From: Apilactobacillus micheneri | GTDB lineage: Bacteria > Bacillota > Bacilli > Lactobacillales > Lactobacillaceae | DNA: 64,000 nt | Assembly: GCF_002993975.1 (NCBI RefSeq) | Contig: NZ_POSO01000002.1 | Location: 62,232 to 126,231, forward strand | Reading direction: 5' to 3' | Part shown: positions 38,642-46,129 of the stretch, one piece after another | Layout of the letters: every line of letters begins with the position of its first letter | Numbering within the stretch: position 1 is the first letter of the stretch | Notes under the pieces: generated by a model | Seen by the model: only the letters and a program-made list of their open reading frames with translations | What the model was told of the DNA's origin: nothing | Databases searched by the model: none | Program-made: the position numbers and the translations under genes

Positions 38642-39529
38642 ATGAAAAATGTTTTTAGTAGCCAATTAATTAAATTAAGAAGGCAAAAAAGTTTTTCTCA
38701 AGGAACTTTAGCAAATAAAATGTTTGTTTCAAGACAATCAATTTCAAAATGGGAAAATGGTGAAAGTGAACCTAGCATTGATAAGTTAATAGATTTATCG
38801 GATGTATTCAATGTTGATTTAAATTACCTATTAATAGGTAAAAATAAAATATCTAAAGAAATAATACTTAAGGTTAGCTCTTTATATAAAGCTTTTAATA
38901 AGCCTGTATTGAAAGATATAAATTTAGAAGTTCATGGAAATGAAAGAATTGCTCTACTAGGAAGTAATGGTACTGGTAAATCAACATTTTTTAAAACATT
39001 AATAGGTTTAGAACAACCAGATAAAGGAAAAATAAAATATAGTTTTAATAAACGTAAATATTTAAATGTTATGACGCAAAAAGATATATTTATTGAAAAT
39101 ATAAAAATTAAAGAATATATAGAATTAATTACGTCTATTGAAAAAATATATTCAAAAAAATTGGTATCAGATATGTTAGATAAGTTCGAACTGGATGATC
39201 ATAAAAACGATTATGTGCAAAACTTGTCAGGTGGTCAGCAAAGAAAACTTTCTTTATTATTAAGCGTCATTAGACCTTCTAAATTATTATTGTTGGATGA
39301 ACCAACAGTGGGAATGGATTTAGATACAATTGATTTTTTCTGGAAATATATTGACCATGTTGGTGGTGCAGTTATAACCATTACTCATGATTTTAATCAA
39401 ATTGATAAATTTTTTTCTCGAGTAATTTTAATGAAGAATGGAAAGATAATTAAAGATGCATCAGTAGATACTATTCACAGTCATAATCAAACAATTGCTC
39501 AATGGTATCGAATACATAATAAGGAGTAG
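38642..39529 (+). CDS. Fusion of XRE-type HTH domain and ABC transporter ATPase
   Basis: 295 aa. The start is ATG 38642, with AAAGGAGG 8 nt upstream; the in-frame ATG at 38636 is only 2 nt from it. Residues 1-65 are a canonical Cro/C1 HTH (LRRQKSFSQGTLANKMFVS, RQSISKWENGESEPS). Residues 72-295 are a complete ABC ATPase: Walker A GSNGTGKST (107-115), signature LSGGQ (195-199), Walker B LLLLDEP (215-221) and H-loop His249. Its partner permease starts 6 nt later. The fusion could let the transporter ATPase control its own or another promoter. Substrate unknown; the layout is that of an efflux or peptide-defence ABC-2 exporter. Confidence 0.9.
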   Translation: MKNVFSSQLIKLRRQKSFSQGTLANKMFVSRQSISKWENGESEPSIDKLIDLSDVFNVDLNYLLIGKNKISKEIILKVSSLYKAFNKPVLKDINLEVHGNERIALLGSNGTGKSTFFKTLIGLEQPDKGKIKYSFNKRKYLNVMTQKDIFIENIKIKEYIELITSIEKIYSKKLVSDMLDKFELDDHKNDYVQNLSGGQQRKLSLLLSVIRPSKLLLLDEPTVGMDLDTIDFFWKYIDHVGGAVITITHDFNQIDKFFSRVILMKNGKIIKDASVDTIHSHNQTIAQWYRIHNKE

Positions 39530-39535
39530 TAGCCT

Positions 39536-40273
39536 ATGATATTAAAAATTCAATTAAAAAAAGTTTTTCGTAATAAAAGATTCTTATTTTTCACAATTAT
39601 TATGCCTGCAATATGGTATGCATTAATGATATATGCTTCAACACATGGAAATTACAACCATGAAAACACATTAAACAAATATATAATATTTATAATTGCT
39701 TGTTTAATAGGAATCATTGGAAATAGTATTATAACTTTTGCTGGAAGGGTAAGTGGATCTATAAAATTTTATAATTTGCAAAATAATATAACCAATTATT
39801 CAATATGGAGTTTCTTAAAAGACTATTTAACAACTCAAATTATACTAAATCTTTTAATAACATTTATATTATTAATTATTGGAATATTTTCAAAAGCAAT
39901 TACATTGAACATCATAATTATTTTAATAATAGTTTTAACTACTATTATAGGAATTTATTCAAGCATTATCGGATTTTTTATAGGCATCATGCTTGATAAA
40001 AAAACGATAACTGCAAGTTCTTTCCCCATAACTTTGGTAGTTGGATGTTTATTCGTTCCATTTAAACAAATGCTATCAGGATATTTTGTTAACATTATCG
40101 ATATTATTCAAAGAATTTTCCCACTTTATTATGTAATAGATATTAGTAATGAAATTATTAATAATAAGAGTATGCTACAATCCTTTTCAATGTTTATAAT
40201 TACTATTATAGTAACTTTAATTCCCATTTTAATAACAATTTGGTTTAAATTTATCAAAAAGGGATTTGCATAA
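39536..40273 (+). CDS. ABC-2 type transporter permease
   Basis: 245 aa with six hydrophobic helices (about residues 18-34, 48-69, 95-118, 122-150, 160-176 and 215-237). The N-terminus (QLKKVFRNKRFLFFTIIMPAIWYALM) is typical of ABC-2 export permeases. It is very rich in Ile (AT-rich codons). It is co-transcribed with the XRE-ATPase upstream (6-nt gap) and the small protein downstream (3-nt gap). Exporter role inferred. Confidence 0.88.
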   Translation: MILKIQLKKVFRNKRFLFFTIIMPAIWYALMIYASTHGNYNHENTLNKYIIFIIACLIGIIGNSIITFAGRVSGSIKFYNLQNNITNYSIWSFLKDYLTTQIILNLLITFILLIIGIFSKAITLNIIIILIIVLTTIIGIYSSIIGFFIGIMLDKKTITASSFPITLVVGCLFVPFKQMLSGYFVNIIDIIQRIFPLYYVIDISNEIINNKSMLQSFSMFIITIIVTLIPILITIWFKFIKKGFA

Positions 40274-40276
40274 AAT

Positions 40277-40552
40277 ATGAAAATTTATAGTTTACATGAT
40301 TTTGTAAAATATAATTATGAACAAGGATATTATGATAATCAATATAATAACCATTATGAAAGAAATACTAAAAGTGATTATGAATTAGGATATTATCAAG
40401 CCAAGAATGATTATAAAAATAAAAGAAAATTCAAAAATTATTTGATTCAAAAAATAATAGTTAAAATTGTAAATAAAATTTTTAATAATAAAGCAATTGA
40501 AATTTATAATTTTATTGTTGGATATGAAAATTTTCAACAAAAACATAAATAA
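40277..40552 (+). CDS. Small basic Tyr/Asn-rich protein in the ABC cassette
   Basis: 91 aa, no signal peptide. Starts 3 nt after the permease stop, so it is very probably translated from the same mRNA. Residues 13-52 carry YEQGYYDNQY and DYELGYYQAKNDYKN, close in pattern to the YxxGYxxAKxxY repeats of the giant surface proteins. Residues 52-78 are a Lys/Ile-rich amphipathic stretch (YLIQKIIVKIVNKIF). Unknown function; exported peptide, transporter accessory protein or a repeat remnant are all possible. Confidence 0.6.
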   Translation: MKIYSLHDFVKYNYEQGYYDNQYNNHYERNTKSDYELGYYQAKNDYKNKRKFKNYLIQKIIVKIVNKIFNNKAIEIYNFIVGYENFQQKHK

Positions 40553-40585
40553 AAAGGGTCGATTCTTAAATGAATCGACCCTTTT
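40553..40585 (-). terminator. Rho-independent terminator, copy 2 (bidirectional)
   Basis: GGGTCGATTC pairs with GAATCGACCC around TTAAAT, with A5 before and T5 after, so it can serve both the ABC cassette (plus) and the nuclease gene (minus, stop at 40589). Its core is identical to 38470-38492. Confidence 0.88.
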
Positions 40586-40588
40586 TGC

Positions 40589-41482
40589 TTATCTATAATG
40601 ATGGTAACTATGATATGGATGATAATTATTATAATGACGATAGTTACGAACATAATGATGATTATTTTTATATGAATTATTATTGTGGAAGTTAGGTGCC
40701 CCTTCAGGAGTAGGTACATTCATACTTTTATCAACTTTAGAACGACCAGTCGCATAATCAAATTGTACTCCTGGTTGCACATTATATAAGTAAACATTGA
40801 AATTCAAAGTTTCATCAGTGGAAAGTGCTTGCATATGTACCCCACTAGCCATCAAATTATCACCTTTAAAAATTGGTGTAACTTTGTAAATAACTTTTTT
40901 ACCTTCTTTTAGTGCATCCCTAACCTTAGTTTCATAAATAGTCTGCACCTTTTGATTACTGAAGGCACTTTGAGTAAATAAATTCTTAATATTATTTTGA
41001 TCACCAGATTTTAATCCTGGTTTATAAGTACCATCTAAACTAATTCCACCAGAAACACTATATGCAATCTCATGACCACGATTAATAATGGCAGAACCAT
41101 TCACAAATTTTTGATGCCAAGCCGTTGGTTCAACTCTTTGCGTACTTCTTAAACTACCATTAGCTAAATTTCGATGTTCTAAATAAGCAATATTTCCAGC
41201 AGAAGTACGATTCATATTATCTAAATCAGCATACACAACATGATTGTATTTCCAATCGGTAGTTTTTAAATTAGCTTTATTATTGTTGATTTCAATATAA
41301 GCTTGGTCACCAGACTTATATTCTAATTGGTCTAATTTTTGATCAACCGTGTTATCATTCTTACTTTCGACATTAATATTATTATCCTTAACCGAATTTT
41401 GATTATCGGCCTTTTTGGAACCACAACCAGTTAGTACTAACGCTAAAAATAAAGAACTAATCACTAAACTTTTTCGTTTCAT
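40589..41482 (-). CDS. Lipoprotein DNA/RNA non-specific endonuclease
   Basis: 297 aa. Signal peptide with lipobox LTGC, so Cys20 is lipidated and the enzyme is anchored outside the membrane. The beta-beta-alpha-metal nuclease domain spans about residues 55-250, with NRGHEIA (134-140) as the catalytic motif (DRGH in many homologues) and NIKNLFTQSAFSN (164-176) supplying the metal-binding Asn/catalytic region. The related EndA nucleases degrade extracellular DNA for nutrition or competence. The last 30 residues are rich in His, Tyr and Asn, an unusual tail that could bind metal or the wall. Confidence 0.88.
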   Translation of the reverse strand: MKRKSLVISSLFLALVLTGCGSKKADNQNSVKDNNINVESKNDNTVDQKLDQLEYKSGDQAYIEINNNKANLKTTDWKYNHVVYADLDNMNRTSAGNIAYLEHRNLANGSLRSTQRVEPTAWHQKFVNGSAIINRGHEIAYSVSGGISLDGTYKPGLKSGDQNNIKNLFTQSAFSNQKVQTIYETKVRDALKEGKKVIYKVTPIFKGDNLMASGVHMQALSTDETLNFNVYLYNVQPGVQFDYATGRSKVDKSMNVPTPEGAPNFHNNNSYKNNHHYVRNYRHYNNYHPYHSYHHYR

Positions 41483-41556
41483 ATATTATCCATCCCTATA
41501 ATTTATCTAATAATAATATTAACATAATGAATAAAATAGCAGCTGGAAACAAATAA

Positions 41557-41583
41557 AAAAGCTGGAATAAAATTCCAGCTTTT
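41557..41583 (-). terminator. Rho-independent terminator of the PnuC-family gene
   Basis: 12-bp stem AAAAGCTGGAAT with ATTCCAGCTTTT around a 3-nt loop, immediately after the stop at 41591. Confidence 0.88.
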
Positions 41584-41590
41584 AAAACAA

Positions 41591-42343
41591 TTATTCTTCA
41601 ACTTCCACTTCTTCAGCGTAAGCTTTTTCTTCTTTCATCAAACGTTGTTTTTCTTTTTCATTAAACCAAGGAGAAACTGTAAATGCTAAAACATCATTTG
41701 CAACATAAATTGCACTGTTTACAAACATTGCTAAAGTAGCAGAACCTTCCTTGAAAGTAATGAACCATAATACTAATTGAGCTAGTCCTGATGCTAACCA
41801 CCAGAAGTATTGGTTGTTGTATCTCATGAAACAGATAATTCCAGCAGTTAAACAAACAGCAAAACTAAATGCATCATAGAATGGACGACCATCATCAGTT
41901 AATGCTTGAATAGCAAAACCTGATACTACGAATACAATTGCAGTAAAAGCAATTGAAATTACCCAACTCTTAGCAGTAAATTTACGGATCTTAGAAACCA
42001 TGTTGACGTTCCAGTTTTTACTTAACAATACTGGAATATCAAGTGTGGCTATGTATGCGATTTGTTCACCGATACTTAAATAATTTTTTGCAGTAAATCC
42101 AACAACAATAAAACAAATACCAGATAAGATACCTAAAACACCGTTAACAGATTTAGCTGCATTAATTGCAAGTACACATAGAACTCCTAAAGTAGTTCCA
42201 ATAAAAGTTAAAATTGAAAGCCATGTGATTGGTGCATTAACCAATGTCATAACTTGGCAACCTAAACTAAAGAAAAATAAGTAGTAATTTTGTTTTGGCC
42301 AACCTTTTAATTGATGAGCCAAGAATTTAAAGTATGATGACAA
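41591..42343 (-). CDS. PnuC-family transporter, probably PnuN (deoxyribonucleoside uptake)
   Basis: 250 aa membrane carrier with about seven to eight helices. It has the PnuC-family pattern WLSILTFIGTTLGVLCVL, YLSIGEQIAYIATLD and MRYNNQYFWWLASGLAQLVLW. The C-terminus is acidic (EEVEVEE). The start is TTG 42343 with GGGGAG 10 nt upstream. PnuC members carry nicotinamide riboside, but tandem NrdR-like boxes upstream (42405-42464) point to the PnuN branch, predicted to import deoxyribonucleosides. The family is firm; the substrate is inferred from the regulator sites. Confidence 0.85.
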   Translation of the reverse strand: MSSYFKFLAHQLKGWPKQNYYLFFFSLGCQVMTLVNAPITWLSILTFIGTTLGVLCVLAINAAKSVNGVLGILSGICFIVVGFTAKNYLSIGEQIAYIATLDIPVLLSKNWNVNMVSKIRKFTAKSWVISIAFTAIVFVVSGFAIQALTDDGRPFYDAFSFAVCLTAGIICFMRYNNQYFWWLASGLAQLVLWFITFKEGSATLAMFVNSAIYVANDVLAFTVSPWFNEKEKQRLMKEEKAYAEEVEVEE

Positions 42344-42404
42344 TTTAAAAATTCTCCCCTATGAATAAATTCGGTCTATCATTTTGAGGCGAACATACCT
42401 AGGA

Positions 42405-42464
42405 TTACTATATATTGTGTCAATATATAGTGTTCTCTCAAAAAGCAACACTATATATACTACC
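42405..42464 (-). promoter_or_regulatory. Tandem NrdR-like operators over the pnuC-family promoter
   Basis: Compared with the published NrdR consensus acaCwAtATaTwGtgt, three boxes are seen on the minus strand: 42420-42405 (ACACAATATATAGTAA), 42433-42418 (ACACTATATATTGACA) and 42464-42449 (GTAGTATATATAGTGT). The last two are 31 bp centre to centre, the three-turn spacing typical of NrdR pairs. A TTGACA -35-like hexamer (42423-42418) lies where the first two boxes overlap, so bound NrdR would block the promoter. Confidence 0.72.
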
Positions 42465-42710
42465 ATGTAGAAATATTTTTGCAATCAGCAATCTATAAAA
42501 TTAGAGCCTAAATATCTAGTTAAATCAGGCTTTATATTATTTTTTAAAAATTTTAATTAGATTTTTCAATGAATCTTTTAATTTTCATTTACAAAAGACA
42601 AAACAATTTTAATTATGTATAATAAAATTTAGTAGATAAGTTGAATACGGTGGTAAAACTACAATTAAGAGGTGGTTATTATGGTGTAATTCATAATAAT
42701 TCAGAATCTT

Positions 42711-42848
42711 ATGAAAGGATTTACACAAGTTTTGTCAATAATTGCATTGACTTGTGCAATTGCTAGCTTTTTAAAAGCTTTAGCATATTGTATAAGTGCA
42801 ATAACAAAATTGATTTCTGTAATAAAACAGAATAAAAAGACAAAATAA
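42711..42848 (+). CDS. 45-aa hydrophobic peptide, type I toxin/holin-like
   Basis: Begins MKGFTQVLSIIALTCAIASF, contains one membrane helix (about residues 6-36) and ends in a basic tail (KQNKKTK). This is the usual design of small membrane toxins of type I toxin-antitoxin systems. The strong AAGAGGTGG site upstream (about 42669) is followed first by a two-codon ATG-GTG-TAA, so the toxin ATG at 42711 would be poorly initiated or coupled. A structured 3' region follows (42849-42971). Confidence 0.55.
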   Translation: MKGFTQVLSIIALTCAIASFLKALAYCISAITKLISVIKQNKKTK

Positions 42849-42971
42849 AAAAGCCGTATTCTCAACTTTGGCGGGTTGAATATGACTTTCTTTATTTAAT
42901 AATTAACTATGCCACCGCTTTTAACGGTTTCTACTAATGAAGTTCTGTTATAGCAGGACTTCTTTTTATTT
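42849..42971 (+). ncRNA. Structured 3' region of the toxin-like locus with terminator; possible antitoxin RNA
   Basis: AAAGCCGTATTC..CAAC (42850-42866) pairs imperfectly with GTTGAATATGACTTT (about 42876-42890). A second hairpin, GAAGTTCTG with CAGGACTTC (about 42938-42961), is followed by T5 and acts as a terminator. Non-coding structured sequence between a toxin-like peptide and a terminator is where convergent antisense antitoxin RNAs of Fst/holin-like loci lie. The antitoxin itself is inferred. Confidence 0.45.
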
Positions 42972-43026
42972 ATATTTATCTTATATCACAATTGTTTAAA
43001 AAACAAGATATATGAAAGTATTTGAA

Positions 43027-43446
43027 TTACTTTATGTTCTTAAAATCAGTACATTGTAAAAAGAAAATATTAGTCATAACAACCATTGGTATAACAAAAG
43101 CAGAGTTCAATTTAGGTACAAATGTCTCTAAAATAAAAACAATTCCTGCAACTAAAACAGCTACTACGGCAATCGATATTACATATATTTTTAGCATTCT
43201 TGGATCTTTATTTTTGAAACTATTATTTACATTAATTAAATTTTCATATAATTGTTTAATCTTTGGATGATTTTTTGAAAATAGTTTAGTGAACAAAATG
43301 AATGCCATACAATAAATAAACCAAATAAGTAATTTGATAATTGTCACTGTCTCATCATTATTAACATTAAAGGGAATGAAAACGATTAAAAGTGGCAAAA
43401 CAAAAAATAATAGATTTAATCCAAATATTTTCCAATTAGTTTTCAT
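43027..43446 (-). CDS. Small membrane protein, paralogue 3 of a tandem triplet
   Basis: 139 aa with four hydrophobic helices (about residues 8-26, 36-54, 84-108 and 116-130). The N-terminus MKTNWKIF matches MKINWKSF of the gene at 43867-44235. The cytosolic loop (FSKNHPKIKQLYENLINVNNSFKNKDPRML) aligns with equivalent loops in both neighbours. Last gene of the triplet. Function unknown; immunity or envelope-stress roles are possible but not supported. Confidence 0.7.
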   Translation of the reverse strand: MKTNWKIFGLNLLFFVLPLLIVFIPFNVNNDETVTIIKLLIWFIYCMAFILFTKLFSKNHPKIKQLYENLINVNNSFKNKDPRMLKIYVISIAVVAVLVAGIVFILETFVPKLNSAFVIPMVVMTNIFFLQCTDFKNIK

Positions 43447-43461
43447 AAAAATCTTCCTTAT

Positions 43462-43856
43462 TTATTGTTTTTCAAAATTGAAAGTAACACATGGTATAAA
43501 CACAATATATCCAAAAAATAAAAGAAAAAATATTGTTTTACCAGGTTCATCATCAAGTAATCCTAAAATAATGAAAATAAATAACAATAATGCAAAAAAG
43601 AAAAAAGACCCCCAAAGAATAATTGGGCTGCGCTTAAATAAATCATTTTTAGAACTAATAACATTTTCATATACAAATTTCATTTTAGAACTACTTTTAG
43701 ATAATAACTTACTAAATATGCTAAGCACGATTAAATAAATCATAAATGGAATAAATAGTACCGAAGAATCCAAAAAGATTTGGACAATTACATACAAAGC
43801 AAAAGGACAATATATTAATATAAAATTCCAATTAGCATTTGTTTATCAATTTTCAT
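43462..43856 (-). pseudogene. Small membrane protein, paralogue 2, frameshifted near its N-terminus
   Basis: The natural start is ATG 43856, with GGGGG 6 nt upstream, giving MKIDKQ and then a stop after 13 codons. One base out of phase, from 43836, the reading NANWNFILIYCPFALYVIVQIF continues without a break into the rest of the protein (KFVYENVISSKNDLFKRSPII). NANWNF matches NWKxF of the paralogues. A single A lost from the run near 43837-43839 explains it. A TTG at 43797 could start a shortened product lacking the first helix. Either a pseudogene or a base-call error. Confidence 0.65.
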
Positions 43857-43866
43857 TGAATGCCCC

Positions 43867-44235
43867 CTACTTATTTTCTAATGAATAGAACAATTCTAAA
43901 ACAATTACATAAAATAAAGTAAAGAATAAACTGTTCAATTTTAAAGCTCCAAATATTACATTCATCACAAGTAAAATCACTATTAAAATCAATAATGACA
44001 TGGTTGGATGTTGACGGTAAAATGAATTATTACGTACACCAAATCCATAGTAAAACATTTGTGCTAGCTTACTGTATGGATGATTTTTACAATACATATA
44101 TAAGATTACAAAATAAGCAATGATGGCTAATAAACTTAATAACCAACCAATCAATAATTCAACAATTCCAGCAATCACAAATGCTGGTAACACTAAAATT
44201 ATTCCATTAATAAATGATTTCCAATTAATTTTCAT
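43867..44235 (-). CDS. Small membrane protein, paralogue 1 of a tandem triplet
   Basis: 122 aa, three to four helices (about residues 10-28, 30-48, 80-96 and 100-118). The cytosolic loop CKNHPYSKLAQMFYYGFGVRNNSFYRQHP parallels that in the two downstream paralogues. Its stop codon lies inside the ribosome-binding site of the next gene, so the triplet is probably one operon with translational coupling. Function unknown. Confidence 0.72.
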   Translation of the reverse strand: MKINWKSFINGIILVLPAFVIAGIVELLIGWLLSLLAIIAYFVILYMYCKNHPYSKLAQMFYYGFGVRNNSFYRQHPTMSLLILIVILLVMNVIFGALKLNSLFFTLFYVIVLELFYSLENK

Positions 44236-44372
44236 AATAAACTCCTATTTTCTTCTAGTTAAGTAACACTATACTTATAACAATGATATCAGAATTATTA
44301 CTACCTTTTAATAGTTTTAGAACACACAAAATAATATAATGAAGTTAATTTATAATAAAAGGATTTGATAAT

Positions 44373-45740
44373 ATGGAATATCGCATTGAAAAAGATTCTT
44401 TAGGTAATGTTAAAGTTCCCAAAGCAGCACTATTTGGGCCACAAACACAACGTAGTCGTATGAATTTTAAATTTGGTCGACTAATGCCGATATCAATTAT
44501 CCATGCCCTTTTACAAATTAAAAAAGCTGCGGCCATTGTAAATGCTAAAGATAATAATTTAGATCAAAATAAATCACAAGCAATTATTACAACGATTGAT
44601 AAAATTTTAGCTGGTCATTATCGTGATGAATTTCCATTACATGTTTATCAAACTGGTAGTGGTACCCAAACTAACATGAATGTGAACGAAGTCATCGCCC
44701 ATTTAGCTAAAAAATTAAATCCAGATATTAATGTCCATCCTAATGATGATGTTAACAAGTCACAAAGTTCCAACGATACTTTTCCAACCGCTATGATGAT
44801 TGCTGCTAACGATGCTATTAATCAATTATTACCAGTATTGAAAAAGCTAGTTGAGAAATTAAATGAAAAAGAAATTGCATATCAAACCGTTATTAAAATT
44901 GGTCGTACGCATTTACAAGATGCAACCCCAATCACTTTTGGGCAAGAAATTAGCGGTTGGAAATCAGCGATTCAACATGATATTGATTTCCTAGAGGCTA
45001 ATAAAGATGCCCTCTTAGAATTACCTATTGGTGGCACTGCCGTTGGAACTGGTTTAAACACACCTAATCATTTTGATTCAGATATGGTAAAACAACTAAG
45101 TAAACAATTAGATGAAAAGTTCAAAGTTGCGCCTAATAAATTCCAAGGACTTGCCAATCATAGTGGCATTACCATGGTACATGGTATTTTAAAAACTTTG
45201 GCCACTGATTTAATTAAAATTGGTAATGATATTCGTTTCTTAGCATCTGGTCCACGGGCCGGATATGATGAACTAAACATTCCAAGCAATGAACCTGGAT
45301 CATCCATCATGCCTGGCAAAGTTAATCCAACCCAAATTGAAGCTTTAACAATGGTTGGTGCTGAAGTAATGGGCAATGATACCACCATTAATTTTGCTAA
45401 CAGTCAAGGTAACTTTGAAATGAATGTTTACAAACCATTGATTATCACTAAATTTCTAGAAAGTGCTAATTTGTTAAGTGAATCAGTAGAATCGTTCACT
45501 AAAAAATTGATTGATGGCATGACTATTAATAAGGATCGTATGGATGAATTATTAAAAAACTCTTTAATGCTAGTGACTGCATTAAGTCCACATATTGGCT
45601 ACGAACGTAGTGCTAAGATTGTACAAAAAGCGAAAAAAGAAGATACCACACTAAAAGCAGCTGCTTTAGCAAGTGGTGTCAATGAACATGACTTTGATAA
45701 ATGGGTAGTTGCAAGAGATATGACTAATATTGATGAATAA
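44373..45740 (+). CDS. fumC: Fumarate hydratase, class II
   Basis: 455 aa, normal length. Converts fumarate and L-malate reversibly in the cytoplasm. Key family segments are visible: TGSGTQTNMNVNEV (94-107), SSNDTFPT (132-139), GRTHLQDATP (177-186) and the mobile catalytic loop GSSIMPGKVNP (309-319), whose Ser supplies the catalytic base. In lactic acid bacteria without a full TCA cycle it serves the malate/fumarate branch, perhaps with fumarate as an electron sink. It stands alone, with a shared terminator downstream. Confidence 0.96.
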   Translation: MEYRIEKDSLGNVKVPKAALFGPQTQRSRMNFKFGRLMPISIIHALLQIKKAAAIVNAKDNNLDQNKSQAIITTIDKILAGHYRDEFPLHVYQTGSGTQTNMNVNEVIAHLAKKLNPDINVHPNDDVNKSQSSNDTFPTAMMIAANDAINQLLPVLKKLVEKLNEKEIAYQTVIKIGRTHLQDATPITFGQEISGWKSAIQHDIDFLEANKDALLELPIGGTAVGTGLNTPNHFDSDMVKQLSKQLDEKFKVAPNKFQGLANHSGITMVHGILKTLATDLIKIGNDIRFLASGPRAGYDELNIPSNEPGSSIMPGKVNPTQIEALTMVGAEVMGNDTTINFANSQGNFEMNVYKPLIITKFLESANLLSESVESFTKKLIDGMTINKDRMDELLKNSLMLVTALSPHIGYERSAKIVQKAKKEDTTLKAAALASGVNEHDFDKWVVARDMTNIDE

Positions 45741-45741
45741 A

Positions 45742-45788
45742 AAATAGTCCATGGATTCTTATCTTGATTGAATTCATGGACTATTTTT
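45742..45788. terminator. Bidirectional terminator between fumC and the 112-aa gene
   Basis: AAAAATAGTCCATG..ATT pairs with AATTCATGGACTATTTTT with A and T runs at the two ends, lying between convergent stops at 45740 and 45791. Confidence 0.85.
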
Positions 45789-45790
45789 AT

Positions 45791-46129
45791 TTATACTAAA
45801 TTGTTAATTTCATCTACAATTTCAGTATTATCAATTCCTAAAACTAATTGATCATATTTTTCATTATGTAATCGAATTACAATCGGAACATCATTTTTTG
45901 AAACATTCCAAAATGATTTTTGACCATTTTTTATAAATGTACCGTTAATTAATCCATTAAAGTTAATGCCTGGATTTTTTATACCTTTACTATCTAAAAC
46001 AATACCTTTATCGATAGTTACTCCATCGATATTATTAATTGGAATAGTAAAATTATTTTTTGTTATTCTGCTAAATCCTCCTAATTTTATTATCAATTCA
46101 TTATCTATAATTTTAATATCATTTTTCAT
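45791..46129 (-). CDS. Small uncharacterised protein, 112 aa
   Basis: Start ATG 46129, with GAGGTG 7 nt upstream; the ATG at 46135 is 1 nt from it. Predominantly beta (ELIIKLGGFSRITKNNFTIP, GTFIKNGQKSFWNVS, VPIVIRLHNEKYDQLVLGI), possibly a PH-like fold. The start lies inside the end of the broken tetR gene, so the two were probably one operon. No family is recognised. Confidence 0.65.
   Translation of the reverse strand: MKNDIKIIDNELIIKLGGFSRITKNNFTIPINNIDGVTIDKGIVLDSKGIKNPGINFNGLINGTFIKNGQKSFWNVSKNDVPIVIRLHNEKYDQLVLGIDNTEIVDEINNLV

Noticed and set aside
43334-43738. Plus-strand ORFs over the membrane triplet (43022-43270, 43334-43738)
   Set aside because: The minus-strand frames show paralogy with each other and hydrophobic helices; the plus frames do not.
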